Assembly (NCBI GenBank): GCA_021779935.1
Contig: JAJXZT010000032.1
Coordinates: 101,009 to 165,008, forward strand
Direction of reading: 5' to 3'
From: Acidobacteriota bacterium
Lineage (GTDB): Bacteria; Acidobacteriota; Terriglobia; Terriglobales; Acidobacteriaceae
Length of the DNA stretch: 64,000 bases
How positions within the stretch are numbered: position 1 is the stretch's first letter; the number at the start of each line of letters is the position of its first letter. This document shows positions 17,483 to 28,900 of this stretch, one piece after another. The notes below the pieces were generated by a model, which had not been told where the DNA came from, did no database searches, and was given only the letters and a program-made list of their open reading frames with translations. The position numbers and the translations under genes are program-made.

Positions 17483-19957
17483 TTGCAGGCTCAGGCCTTC
17501 CCTTCTTCTGAAGCCGTTGGCGCGGAGAGTGACCAACGCGAGCGTGTCTTTGATGTCTTTCGCCGTTGGGGCTATCTAGCTGCCGACCTGGACCCGCTGC
17601 AACATTTCCCGCGCGTAGGCCACCCGGAATTGAATATCACCGGCGACGCAGCCGATGAGGCGCGCCGCCTTTACTGCGGCACGGTTGGCGCGGAGTTCAT
17701 GCATATCCCCGACCCCGAGCGCCGCCGTTGGATCATTGAGCGCCTGGAAGGGCCGCAGCCGGAGGTCGATCAAAAAGCAATTCTGCAACAACTGGTGGAA
17801 GCCGATATTTTCGAGCAGATGCTGCAAACGCTCTACATCGGAACGAAGCGGTTTTCGCTCGAAGGCAATACGTCGTTGATTCCGATGCTGGAAGAAGTTC
17901 TCACTACCTCGACTCATCTTGGGGCAGAAGAGTGTGTGATGGCCATGAGCCATCGCGGAAGGCTTACCGTCGTGGGCCAGACAGTAGGCCGCCCGGCGGA
18001 GGAAATCTACGCCGGATTTGAGGATGTCGATCCGCGTTCGGTTCTGGGTGGCGGAGACGTGAAGTATCACCTTGGCGCGACGGGCTATCGTGAGTTTGAG
18101 GGCAAGCAGGTTCGCGTTCACCTGGTTTCAAACCCCAGTCACCTGGAAGCCGTCGACCCGGTCGCGATGGGACGCGTACGCGCCAAACAGACGCGTCGCG
18201 GGAAAAACGGCAAGAGCGAAGCGCTGCTCGTACTCATGCATGGCGACTCGGCCTTTGCGGGCCAAGGGATATGGGCCGAAACGCTCAACCTCTCCGATCT
18301 CCGCGGTTACACCGTTGGCGGGACAATCAACATCATCGTCAATAACCTGCTCGGCTTCACGACCAATCCGTTTGAATACTCGTCGAGCCGCTTTGCCAGC
18401 GACCTTGCAAAGCGGTTGCCGATTCCCATCTTCCACGTCAACGCGGAAGACCCGGACGCTGTTATCCGTATCACGCGACTTGCCGTCGAATATCGCTACA
18501 AATTCCACTCCGACGTTGTCGTGGACCTCATCGGCTACCGGCGTCACGGACACTCGGAGATTGACGATCCGACGATTACGCAGCCGATCGTCTACGCGCG
18601 AATCAAGGCGCACCCGCCGCTGTATGAGATCTATGCCAAACAGTTGAACGTCGATGTCTCAGGGCAGGTGGCTGCGGCCCGCGCGCGGTATCAGCAGGCG
18701 AAACAGGCTGCGCAGAAATTGACGCGGAAACCGGTGCTGTTCAACCTTCCGTCCTACTGGGACAACTACGCTGGAGGACTCTATTCACCAGCGCTGGAAG
18801 TCGAGACCGGGATGCCAGCCGAAGAACTCGCCGCCATCGGAGAGAAGCTGGCGCAATATCCCGCCGATTTTCACATTCATCCCAAGGTACAGAAGCTCCT
18901 GGAGCAGCGGCTGGAGATGGCGCTCGGCAAGCGCGGACTCGACTACGGCATGGCCGAAGCACTGGCGTTCGGATCACTTGCAACGCACGGCACGCCGATT
19001 CGCCTGAGTGGACAGGACAGCCGGCGCGGGACGTTTAACCACCGCCATTCGTGTCTCATCGACATTGAGAACGAACACGAATTCGTGCCGCTTTGCCACC
19101 TTGCCCCGGACCAGGCGCGCGTCGAGATCTATAACTCGGAACTCTCCGAGGCCGCCGTCATGGGCTTCGAGTACGGCTACAGCCGCGATTATCCCGAGAC
19201 GCTGGTGCTGTGGGAGGCGCAGTTCGGCGACTTCGCCAACGGTGCGCAGATCATCATCGACCAGTTCATTTCGGCGGGTGAAGAAAAGTGGGGACTGCTC
19301 TCCGGACTCGTTCTGCTACTGCCACACGGCCACGAAGGACAGGGCCCGGAACACTCCAGCGCACGGATCGAGCGCTACCTGCAACTCTGCGCGCGCGACA
19401 ACATGCAGGTATGTCAGCCGTCGAGTGCGGCGCAATACTTCCATCTGCTCCGGCGCCAGGCATTGCGCAAGTGGCGCAAACCGCTCGTATGCTTCACGCC
19501 GAAGAGCATGTTGCGACATCCCGAGGCGCTAAGCCCGCTCGCCGAGCTCAGCACACCACGATTCCTGCCGGTGGTTGCCGACAACAAGGTCACGGCCAGC
19601 GATGTCACGCGGATACTGCTGTGCACCGGCAAGATCGGCCACGAACTGGCATTGGAGCGCAAGCGGATCAAAAACACGGACACTGCCATCGTTTTCCTCG
19701 ACCAGATGTACCCATTCCCAGAGGGCGACCTGCTCGACGTGATTGCCCGTTACCCGAACGCACGCGAACTGGTCTGGGTGCAAGAAGAACCTGCCAACAT
19801 GGGAGCGCTGTGGTTCGTGATTCCGCGTCTGCGCAGGCTTACCAGCCTGCCGGTACGATCGGTGAAGCGCCAGGCTGGCGCCAGTCCGTCGACCGGATCC
19901 GGCAAAGCGCATGAGTTGGAGCAGAAGACGCTGCTGGCGCTCGCATTCAGCAGCTAG
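17483..19957 (+). CDS. sucA: 2-oxoglutarate dehydrogenase E1 component
   Basis: This thiamine-diphosphate enzyme decarboxylates 2-oxoglutarate and transfers succinyl to the lipoyl E2 subunit in the TCA cycle. The sequence shows AMSHRGRLTVVGQTVGRP, NPSHLEAVDPVAMGRVRAKQ, VLMHGDSAFAGQGIWAE (TPP site), GYRRHGHSEIDDP and LSGQDSRRGTFNHRH, all typical of E1o. I use the TTG at 17483 with GGAGGAG seven bases upstream, giving 824 residues. That is shorter than E. coli SucA because of a reduced N-terminal segment. No sucB or lpd lies nearby. Confidence 0.95.
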   Translation: MQAQAFPSSEAVGAESDQRERVFDVFRRWGYLAADLDPLQHFPRVGHPELNITGDAADEARRLYCGTVGAEFMHIPDPERRRWIIERLEGPQPEVDQKAILQQLVEADIFEQMLQTLYIGTKRFSLEGNTSLIPMLEEVLTTSTHLGAEECVMAMSHRGRLTVVGQTVGRPAEEIYAGFEDVDPRSVLGGGDVKYHLGATGYREFEGKQVRVHLVSNPSHLEAVDPVAMGRVRAKQTRRGKNGKSEALLVLMHGDSAFAGQGIWAETLNLSDLRGYTVGGTINIIVNNLLGFTTNPFEYSSSRFASDLAKRLPIPIFHVNAEDPDAVIRITRLAVEYRYKFHSDVVVDLIGYRRHGHSEIDDPTITQPIVYARIKAHPPLYEIYAKQLNVDVSGQVAAARARYQQAKQAAQKLTRKPVLFNLPSYWDNYAGGLYSPALEVETGMPAEELAAIGEKLAQYPADFHIHPKVQKLLEQRLEMALGKRGLDYGMAEALAFGSLATHGTPIRLSGQDSRRGTFNHRHSCLIDIENEHEFVPLCHLAPDQARVEIYNSELSEAAVMGFEYGYSRDYPETLVLWEAQFGDFANGAQIIIDQFISAGEEKWGLLSGLVLLLPHGHEGQGPEHSSARIERYLQLCARDNMQVCQPSSAAQYFHLLRRQALRKWRKPLVCFTPKSMLRHPEALSPLAELSTPRFLPVVADNKVTASDVTRILLCTGKIGHELALERKRIKNTDTAIVFLDQMYPFPEGDLLDVIARYPNARELVWVQEEPANMGALWFVIPRLRRLTSLPVRSVKRQAGASPSTGSGKAHELEQKTLLALAFSS

Positions 19958-20014
19958 CGAAAATGAATTATTCATGGACGGCTACCGGACACGGCAGCCG
20001 TTTGTCTTTGGTGC

Positions 20015-20656
20015 TCAGTCTTCCGAGCGCACAGGACGGGTTTGCCAGTCGTACATCACGGCGAGCGAACGCACTCCAAATCCGCAGAGTGTCCCGATGA
20101 TCGTGGAGACTTCCCTGGTGTCACCCAACCGGTCCGACAACAGGAAGGCCGCCGATCCCAAGATGGCTGCAATGGCATAAAGCTGTCCGCCCTCAAAGAT
20201 TCTCGGGGTACGTCCACTGAGCACGTCGCGCAGACTCCCGCCGCCGACGGCTGTCACTCCGCCGAGCAGCAGCGCGGGAAGAGGCCGTAGTCCGGCGTTC
20301 AGCGCACGAGTGGTACCGGCGACGGCGAACAGCCCCAGGGCCGCAGCGTCGATGAGTACCATCACGCGTTCGGAGCCGCGTCCCATGTGCCGGCCAAAAA
20401 GCATTGCGACAAACGCTCCGGAGAACGCCAGCACAAGGTACCGTACATCGACAAATGCCAATGGAGGGCCCTTCTGCAGAATAATGTCGCGCGCGATACC
20501 ACCACCGAGCGCCGTGGCGAACGCAAGTCCCACCACGCCCACAACATCGTACCTGTAGCGAGTGTCGCGCACGGCCATCAGGCCGCCGCTGATCGCGCCG
20601 ACGAATACGCCCAGGAAGTCGACCAACTGGAACAATGAATCGATGTGAGAGATCAC
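20015..20656 (-). CDS. UPF0126/TRIC-like cation channel family membrane protein
   Basis: The 213-residue product has about seven hydrophobic segments in two similar halves. Each half has a glycine-rich kink followed by RD: FATALGGGIARDIIL and GGVTAVGGGSLRDVLSGR. This is the hallmark of the YicG/UPF0126 family, bacterial relatives of TRIC channels that conduct monovalent cations; physiological role is uncertain. The start appears to be a GTG at 20656; a later TTG is possible. It is convergent with sucA. Confidence 0.85.
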   Translation of the reverse strand: MISHIDSLFQLVDFLGVFVGAISGGLMAVRDTRYRYDVVGVVGLAFATALGGGIARDIILQKGPPLAFVDVRYLVLAFSGAFVAMLFGRHMGRGSERVMVLIDAAALGLFAVAGTTRALNAGLRPLPALLLGGVTAVGGGSLRDVLSGRTPRIFEGGQLYAIAAILGSAAFLLSDRLGDTREVSTIIGTLCGFGVRSLAVMYDWQTRPVRSED

Positions 20657-20716
20657 GTGAGTTAGATTGTGCGACGAGGAGCTACGATTCGGAAGCGGAA
20701 ATTTTGACCGGGAAAA

Positions 20717-21964
20717 TCAACTTGCCTTTAGATCTTCCAGGACGGCTTCCGCGGCCTTTCGCCCGGAGCGCAGTGCCCCATTGATCGATCCGCTATCCAT
20801 GTAATCTCCGGCGGCGTAGACCCCCGGACGTACCTGCGGAGGTTCGACCTGTAATCCGCCGTCCGAAACTTTCTGCGAAGGCAAGGCCCGTGGAATGACG
20901 TAGCGTCCCAATTCCCGCCATTCCCTGGTCTGTGAGCCAAACCACTGGCGAAGCTGCATCCTCAGATCCGTGTCGAGCAAAACGTTTCGCGTGGCATTGG
21001 CATGCAGTGTGACCGATATCAGGCTCGCGCCCGGAGGAGCATACTCGGGCGCCACGTTGCTGAGCACGCAGAGATTGTTGATGGGACTTCCCGGTCCCTC
21101 GCCGTTCAGCACAAGTACCGGCTCCTCCATGGGAGGCTTTTCCGCAGCATAGTACAGGCACGCCGTTCCGTTCCACGGCCGACGCTCCGGCAATCCCAGC
21201 AAGACAGCCGCCGAGGAAACATCCGTCGCAATGACCACCGCACGGGCTCGCATGACGGTACCGTTCTCCAACTCCACGGTATTTCCCGTCAGGCGGCGTA
21301 CACGCGCATTGACCATGATGGAATTTGCCGGAAGCTTCGAAGCAATCTGTTTCGGAATCTCTTCCATGCCATGAGCCGGAAGCGCCGCGCGGCCCAGCGC
21401 AAATGTGCGCATCACGAACTCGAACTTGCGGCTTGAAGTTTCCAGTTCCTCCTCCAGGAAAATGCCGCCTAGAAACGGCCGGAAAAAGCGCTCAATGATC
21501 AACGGAGAAAACGAAGAGTCGTGCAAGGCCTGGAGCGTCGTTCGCTCGGGAGCGTTCAATAAGTTTCCCGTATGTTCGGTCACCAATCGGCTGACGAGTT
21601 CGAGGACACGTAACTTATCCCGCAGCGTCCCGACCGGCGCAAATAGAGTTGACATGATCTTTGACGGAGCACGTCGCGGGTCAGCCAGGCTGTGGAACCG
21701 GCCATCCACCCGCACGACGGCGCCGGCTTCAAAGTGACGGAGCTGTAGCGCGCTGAAATCGAGCGTCTTCTGCGCTTCGCGGTATGAAGTCTGAAGCACC
21801 TGGAAGCCGCGATCCAATTGGAATCCCTCAACTGAATCAGTGCGCACACGACCACCCACCCTGTCGGCGGCTTCGACCAACTGAACGTCCAGGCCCCTGC
21901 CCTGGAGATACAGTGCGCAATTTATTCCTGCCAGACCGGCACCCACTATGATCACTTCCGGCAT
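20717..21964 (-). CDS. FAD-dependent amine oxidase/phytoene-desaturase-like oxidoreductase
   Basis: The N-terminus has the dinucleotide-binding fold VIIVGAGLAGINCALYL and the flavin motif VEAADRVGGRVRTDSVEGFQLDRGFQVLQ. The C-terminal FAD contact reads RPGVYAAGDYMDSGSINGALRSGRKAAEAVL. At 415 residues it fits the flavin-containing amine oxidoreductase superfamily (amine oxidase, protoporphyrinogen oxidase, phytoene desaturase relatives). The substrate cannot be told from sequence. ATG at 21964. It is divergent from the XRE-cupin regulator, which may control it. Confidence 0.85.
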   Translation of the reverse strand: MPEVIIVGAGLAGINCALYLQGRGLDVQLVEAADRVGGRVRTDSVEGFQLDRGFQVLQTSYREAQKTLDFSALQLRHFEAGAVVRVDGRFHSLADPRRAPSKIMSTLFAPVGTLRDKLRVLELVSRLVTEHTGNLLNAPERTTLQALHDSSFSPLIIERFFRPFLGGIFLEEELETSSRKFEFVMRTFALGRAALPAHGMEEIPKQIASKLPANSIMVNARVRRLTGNTVELENGTVMRARAVVIATDVSSAAVLLGLPERRPWNGTACLYYAAEKPPMEEPVLVLNGEGPGSPINNLCVLSNVAPEYAPPGASLISVTLHANATRNVLLDTDLRMQLRQWFGSQTREWRELGRYVIPRALPSQKVSDGGLQVEPPQVRPGVYAAGDYMDSGSINGALRSGRKAAEAVLEDLKAS

Positions 21965-22077
21965 CTAATCATCCACCAATGTGCTAATTACATGAATTCT
22001 GACGTAGGCATTTGACTCGCTTGCAATCTGTTTTTAACATAGATTCAACGAACGCAACGAGTGGGGGCTTGCGACCA

Positions 22078-22668
22078 ATGTTAAATGAGACCATCGTTCA
22101 GGGATTGAAGCCATACCTAATTGGCGAAAAAATCCGAAATATGCGTCTGAAAAAGAGCATGGGACTGGTGGAGCTCGGCAAACACACCGGTTTGTCGGCG
22201 GCCCTGCTCTCCAAAATAGAGCGCGGCAAGCTCATTCCAACGCTCCCCACACTGCTGCGCATTTCGCTTGTCTTCAGCGTGGGACTTGACTACTTCTTCA
22301 GCGACGACCGCACACGACGCCTGGTAGAAATCGTTCGAAAGGCCGAACGAAAACGGTTTCCCGAGCGCCCAGGCGCGACCGACGTGGCGTATTTTTTTGA
22401 GACGCTGGACTACAAAGCCACCGAGCGCCGCTTGAGCGCCTACCTTGCTGACTTCGAAAATGTGCCGCAGGACAAGACCAAGCCCCACCAGCACCCGGGC
22501 ATCGAGTTTGTATACGTCATGCAAGGCGAACTCTCACTGCGTATTGGTGGCGAAGATTATCAACTTGCGGAGGGAGACGCCATTTACTTTGATGGCACGG
22601 TGCCGCACACCTACCGGCGAATTGGGGAAAAGTCCTGCCAGGGGCTGGTGGTGACGACTCCCCAGTGA
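22078..22668 (+). CDS. XRE-family regulator with C-terminal cupin
   Basis: Residues about 15-70 form a helix-turn-helix of the lambda-repressor class (IRNMRLKKSMGLVELGKHTGLSAALLSKIERGKLIP). Residues about 120-190 form a single-stranded beta-helix cupin with HQHPGIEFVYVMQGELSLRIGG and YFDGTVPHTYRR. Such proteins usually bind a small effector in the cupin. The frame opens with TTG at 22012; I use the ATG at 22078 near a GGGGG tract, giving 196 residues. It is divergent from the FAD oxidoreductase gene 113 bases away. Confidence 0.88.
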   Translation: MLNETIVQGLKPYLIGEKIRNMRLKKSMGLVELGKHTGLSAALLSKIERGKLIPTLPTLLRISLVFSVGLDYFFSDDRTRRLVEIVRKAERKRFPERPGATDVAYFFETLDYKATERRLSAYLADFENVPQDKTKPHQHPGIEFVYVMQGELSLRIGGEDYQLAEGDAIYFDGTVPHTYRRIGEKSCQGLVVTTPQ

Positions 22669-22783
22669 CCTGTTACCGGCAAGACGGCGCCGCAGAAAGC
22701 ACAGCATTTCCATGACAACAAGGAGTTTGTGGCAATGCGCTCGGCTGTCACTTTCGAAACGATACATTCCCCATTTGAAGTTC

Positions 22784-22812
22784 TTGACATAAACCCTGTG
22801 AAATTTTAGAGT
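22784..22812 (+). promoter_or_regulatory. Possible promoter of the giant surface-protein gene
   Basis: TTGACA (22784-22789) and TAGAGT (22807-22812) are 17 bases apart. The -35 is perfect and the -10 is partial. It lies about 115 bases before the probable TTG start. Confidence 0.5.
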
Positions 22813-22927
22813 TACGCGAGTTCTCCCCTCATAACTGTCACAATCGCTCCGCGGTCGAACTGTGGGTTCCGCAGGAGCAGGGCTCCCGAGATATTACTCA
22901 ACTTATTTTCTGGACCGGAGGCGTGCC

Positions 22928-25900
22928 TTGAAGAACAAGGTCACCCTTAGCTGCTCGTCGTGTCGACGTTTGCGATTCCCCACGTTCCGCTACTTTGCGC
23001 TTCTCGCTCTGCTGCTCAGCTGCATTACACCCGCAATTTTCGCGGCAAACGGCGATACCGCTGGCAGAAGTGTGTCCGCCGCATCCGCTGCCACGGTCGT
23101 TACGCCGCGGCAACTCGACCGCATACCTTTGCTTTTCGAAGAGAACCGTGGACAAGCAGAGCCGTCCGCCAGGTTCATCTCCCGCGGCCCCGGTTACGCA
23201 CTTACATTCACGCGCACGGGAACGACGCTGCGACTTTCCAGCGGCAGCGGCGATCAAGCGAGACATGCGGCCCTTGAAACGCGGCTGCTGGACGCCAATC
23301 GCGGAGTCCACGTGGAAGGCATTGATCCACTGTCCACGCGTGTCAGCTATTTTCTCGGCAAGGATGCTTCGCGTTGGATTCGTAATATCCCAAGCTTTGG
23401 CAAAGTCCGATACAGGGATATTTATCCCGCAATTGATCTTGTCTACTACGGTAGCGGCAACGAGCTCGAATATGACTTCGTCGTGAAGCCGGGAGCCAAC
23501 CCCAGTTCGATTCGCATGGCCTTCGACGGCGCCATGTCCGTGCAAACGACTTCCAGTGGCGACCTACGAATCACCACCAGCGGAGGCGAAGTCCTCATGC
23601 GCAAACCGGTCGTCTACCAGACGATCGGAAACAGTCGCCACGCGGTTGACGGCGGATTCGTAGTCAAGGGAAAACGGGTCACTTTCGACATTGCCGCCTA
23701 CGATCACTCGCGGCCTCTGGTCATTGACCCGGTGCTCTCTTACATGACCTACTTCGGTCTCGGCAACGAGTCAGTGGACGGCATTGTCGCAACCGAAACC
23801 GGCCTGTACTTCGTGGGTGAAACTCTCAGCCCGAATCTACCGCTGCCCGGCACGAATCCTTCGCCAGTACCGCAAGGATTGAAGTCCACCTGCGGAACCA
23901 GCACGCCTTGTGATAACTCCGACCTGATGATTGGCGAGCTCAGCAATGATGGCACCACCCTGCAGTGGCTTGTCTACTTCGGAGGAAGCGGCAACGAACA
24001 CGCACCGCGCGGCTCCACGCCAGTGCTGGACCAGGAATATGGAATTCTCTACTTTGTGGGCACCACCACGTCTTCCGACTTCCCTACTTCGGAGAACGCA
24101 TATATCGGTACATGCCCGGGATGCCAAAGCGGCGCACCGAACGGATTTGTCGCGGGTATTGACTCAGACGGATCGCAGCTTTCGTACTCCACCTTCCTGG
24201 GCGGGAGCGCGGGGTCGAAGCCTACGCAGGTTCGTCTATTCAGAAACACGCTCATCATCGCCGGCGGCACTTCCTCGCCTGACCTGATCCCCGCGAACGT
24301 GAACTCTCCGGAGCGCGCCCTCACCGGCAGTTCCGATGGATTTGTACTTACACTGGCGCCGTCGAACAGTCCGTCGAGCCAGTTGACGTTTGCCAGTTAT
24401 ATTGGAGGCAGTGCATCGGATATCGTCACCGGCCTCGAAATCGACGCATCCGGCAATATCTACCTCACCGGCAACACTACTTCGCCCGACTTCCCTACAG
24501 AAAATCCGCTGCAGAAAGCTTTTGAGGTTGGCCTCTTCACTACCGGCAGTGGCGACAGTTCCTGGTACTCCAGCTCTAAATACAGCACTGGTCTCGACAA
24601 TCCGAATGTCACCTGCCTGAAAAAGGACCCCTATAGCTATACGCTTTACGTCTGCACTGCCGGCGGCGGTTCGCTCTATCGCTCCAACGATGGCGGTTAT
24701 AGCTACCAGCAGGCGGGCGACGGGCTGAATAACGCACAACTGGACAACTTCGCAGTCGACAACAATATCGGTTCTCTTTTCGCCGTCGTGCGCGGACAGG
24801 GAATTTATCGAGCTGCGTCCAGTTATTACTCGACTCCGCAGTGGACACTCTCCAGCAACGGGATCGCACTCCCATTCAATGTGACCCACATTGCCGTCGA
24901 ACCGTTTGTCGGCAACATCCTGCTCGCCATGGGCGGCAACTGGACCGTGAACAACGCGACGCAACCAGGCGGTCTCTATCGCAGCACGGATGGGGGCAAC
25001 ACATGGTCTCCTGTGCAGGTTGCTGGAGCGCCCACTGGCAACCTCACGTTTGTTGGCTGGAGTCCTGATCTCGCAGGTGTCGTCTATGCTTCGCTGGCGC
25101 CCGGCAACGACGGCCAGTCTCCTGGAGGTTTATACGTCTCCAACGATTACGGCGCGAACTGGACGCAGGTCAACAACGACGCCACGATCGTGAAGTTCCA
25201 TCTTGGCTCCAGAGACGCAGGCACGCTTCTGCCTGCGGTCTTCGCCTTCACGAACAGCAACACCATCGAAGTCAGCCACGACGGCGGCATGACTTTCGAT
25301 GCGCATCCGCTTCCCGCCACACCCACCGCCACGCTGCTGCAACACGGCACGAACGGCTACGTGCTTTCTATCGGGACGAATAGAGCCGGCGTCTACCAGA
25401 GTGCGGATGAAGGGGTTACCTGGACCGCGATAACAGGCATGGAGGGACAACACGTCACCGCTCTGCAGCCTGTTTTCTACGACACTTATGATTACATGCC
25501 CGGGTCGCTCATGGCCGGCACACGCAACGATGGGCAAGTGTGGTTTGCATACGTCACCACTGCTAATGGCACCATCCAGTTGCCATTCTCCACGTACTTT
25601 GGCGGCAGCGGCGGCGACTCCTCCTCCGGAATCGCAATTGACTCCGCCGGCAATGCGTACATCGGCGGCGTAACCAACTCGACTGACTTTCCGCTGACGG
25701 AGGACACAAGTCCAAACAGCAGCGCGACAGCTTTCATTGCTAAATTCCCGTACAACTCCGACCCGGAGACCGGCACGGTGTCATTCAGCAAGCCGGTATT
25801 CTCCGAGTACGCTGGCCCTGGAGACAATGATCGCGTTTACGGCGTATACACGGACTCCCTGGGCAATACGTATCTCGCGGGCTCCACGGACGAGGTGCAT

Positions 25901-28900
25901 GCGGGAGACGTGTCCGGACTCTACACCGGACTCGAGTCCGACAACACAGCCGGACGCAAAGGATTTGCCGTTAAGGTCGATAACCGGGGAAATCTCCAGT
26001 TCGCCGCCATCGTTGGTGGCAACACTTACGATGAAGCGAACGCGGTTTCGGTCGATAGCAATCAGAATGTCTACATTGCCGGAACTACATCATCGCCGGA
26101 CCTTCCGGTAACAGCCGAAGTCCTCCAGCATGACCTGAACCTGACCGACAACAGCAAGGGGACAAATGCATTCTTCGCCAAGGTTCGGTTCACTGGTGAC
26201 CGAACCAATCTCCAGGCCCAACTGGATTACTCCAACACAAGCGCGCCTCCCGGCGGCGTCATCACTGCAAATCTCACGGTGACAAACTCCGGTCCCGTGA
26301 CGGCCACGAGCGTCACCGTGCAATACACGATCCCATCGAACGCCACGGTGAATACCTCGTCCGTGCCGTCGGATTGCACGCTCTCGCCCGCGGCGCCGGC
26401 AACACCAACTTCCCTCAATTGCACAATTTCGTCCCTGGCGGTTGGACAATGGACACACAGCTTTACGCTGACCGCTGGGACAACAGAGGGTTCGGCCGAC
26501 AGCTCTCTCTCTGTCTCCGCGTCGAATGCTGCAACCAGCAGTGTCACGGTTCCGATTTCCGTCAACAGCACCACGTCGATTACCACTGCCGTCGACATGC
26601 CCTCGGTCTTCACAACCGGGACGTTCGATAACGTTTCCGTGGTGGTGAGCAATCAGAGTGCGAGCGTGGACGCGAAGAACTACACACTGAACGTGACGGT
26701 TGATCCCCGGCTCGTGATCTCGTCTGTGAACACTTCGGGCTGTGACTGGACCAACGGAACACAACTGATCACGTGTCCTGCTTCTACGCTTGCGGCTGAT
26801 ACGACATTTACTCTTACCTTCACGGTCATCCCCACGGGCAGCGGCCAGGTAAACGTAAACGCTACTGGATCGACATCCACGCCGACAACGTCCGGCAGCA
26901 CGCTGAGCGCAGTTGGTTATGCTCTGATTTCCACACCGAGCTTCAACACTGGCAGCAATCAGGGATACGAATACTGGCTTGCCATGCCGCCAAACACGGG
27001 TAACGGACACAAGAGCCTGCGGCTGGTAATAACAACAACTAAGTCTGCGTCGTTTGCGTACGTGGTGATTACAAGTCCCTCCGACCCTGGCCACCCTGAA
27101 GAAACTACCATCTATTCGGGAAACCAGGCCGAAATCGATCTGCCGTCTTCATGGGAAGTGCAGGGAAATGACACCGTCTCCAACCGGTCGATTCACGTCA
27201 CCTCCAGCGCTCCCATTGTTGTAAACGGCTTCAATTACACGCCGACCAGCACTGACGGATACATGGGAATGCCCGTGAACCTGCTCGGTACCGATTACTA
27301 TGCGTTGACGTATCCCACGGGCGGTTCCGGCATCACCGTCGTTGGCACCTCGGACGAGACAGCCGTCACCATCACACTGCCGGCCAGCGCGGGTTCACGA
27401 CAGGGCGGAACGCCATACACGGTTAACCTGAACGCAGGCGACGAGTATTACATCGAGAGCGATTCCGCCGATCTTAGCGGTACGCATATCACTTCCACGC
27501 AACCGGTCGCCGTCTTTGGAAGCAATCAGTGCGCCGTCGTCACGACGCCCGGAACGGAACCTCCGGCTACTCCTTGCAGCTACCTCGTGGAGCAACTGCC
27601 GCCAACGAACCTGTGGGGAAGAAATTTCGCGACGCTCGGCAACCTTGGTCGAAGCGACACGGTGCTGCTCGGCTTTGCGGCCTCGAACGCCACCATCTTC
27701 GGTCCCGATGGCAGCGAACAGCAGACGCTGCAAGCAAATACTCCGGTGATGCAGCCGGGGCAGTTCGCTTCCTTCAGTTCGAGCGAGCCGATGTTCCTCA
27801 TGCAGTTCACCACATCCAACAGCGGCCATGGCGACGTCGGCGGCGCGACAATGTCCGTTGTGCCGCCACGCGAGCACTGGAGCAAGAACTATTCGATTGT
27901 GGCTCCCGACCAGCCGCCGCTGCAGAATTTCGTAGACCTGGTGGTGCCAGAGGGTGCCGCTCCGAATGTCACGGTGAATTCAGAGCCGCTCTCCAACTAT
28001 GCTTCCTATCCCAGCGAGCAAGAGCTCCAGTTCGAGACCTATCACGTCCCGCTCGACTCCTACACGGTGCTGAATATTTCGTCGCCGACAAACGTGTTGC
28101 CCATTGTCGGCGGCAGTGGAGGCGTTGTGTTATTCGCCTATCCGGGCGGCTGGGACAGCAGCAGTTCACTATCATTCGCGACGCTGAGCCTCGCAGTGGA
28201 CCACTCCACACTTACGGTCGGCAACCAGGAGTGCCTGACCGCCACGCTTTCGCAGGAACCAGTGGGTAATCCGCGTGAAGGTTCCACCTCCAGCCCCGTT
28301 GGTATGCCTGACGTCCCGGTGAATTTTGCGGTGACCGGCACCAACAACCAGAACAAGTCCGTTGTCACCGACAGCAATGGCAACGCGCAGTTCTGTTACA
28401 GCAGTAATTACGGGGGTACGGATACTGCCATCGCGACGGCCGATGCACTCTCGTCGAACGCCGAAACGGTCACGTGGACTCCGGTGGCTGACCTAAGCGT
28501 GTCAGTTATGCCGTATAGCGGCGACACACCGCTTTCCACCGCCGGTAGTGTCGCGGTGAATGGTCCTCTCTCCTTCCATGTAACGGTTACTAACAATGGG
28601 CCCTCGCCCGCGGACGGATTCACCTTGAATCAGTCCACTGCGTTCGGTGGTTCCGGCAGCGTTCTGTCTATCTCCGCTCCGCCAAATTTCAGTTGCAACT
28701 TCCCCACGAGCGACAATTGCACTGGCAGCCTCGATCCCAACGCCTCTGCCACAATCACCGTGGCCGTAAGTCCGACCGCGATTGGAACCGTCACCCACAC
28801 CGCCAGCGTCTCCGGCGGCCCGCTGGATAGCAACACTGAGAACAACTCCGCGAGCGCACAGGTTTCCGTGGTTGCGGGGGCGGATCTCCAACTCTCGGTC

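Noticed and set aside
22862..22927. GTG at 22862 as the start of the giant protein
   Set aside because: TTG 22928 has GGAGG at six bases and gives a normal signal peptide; the extra 22 residues are unusual before a signal sequence.
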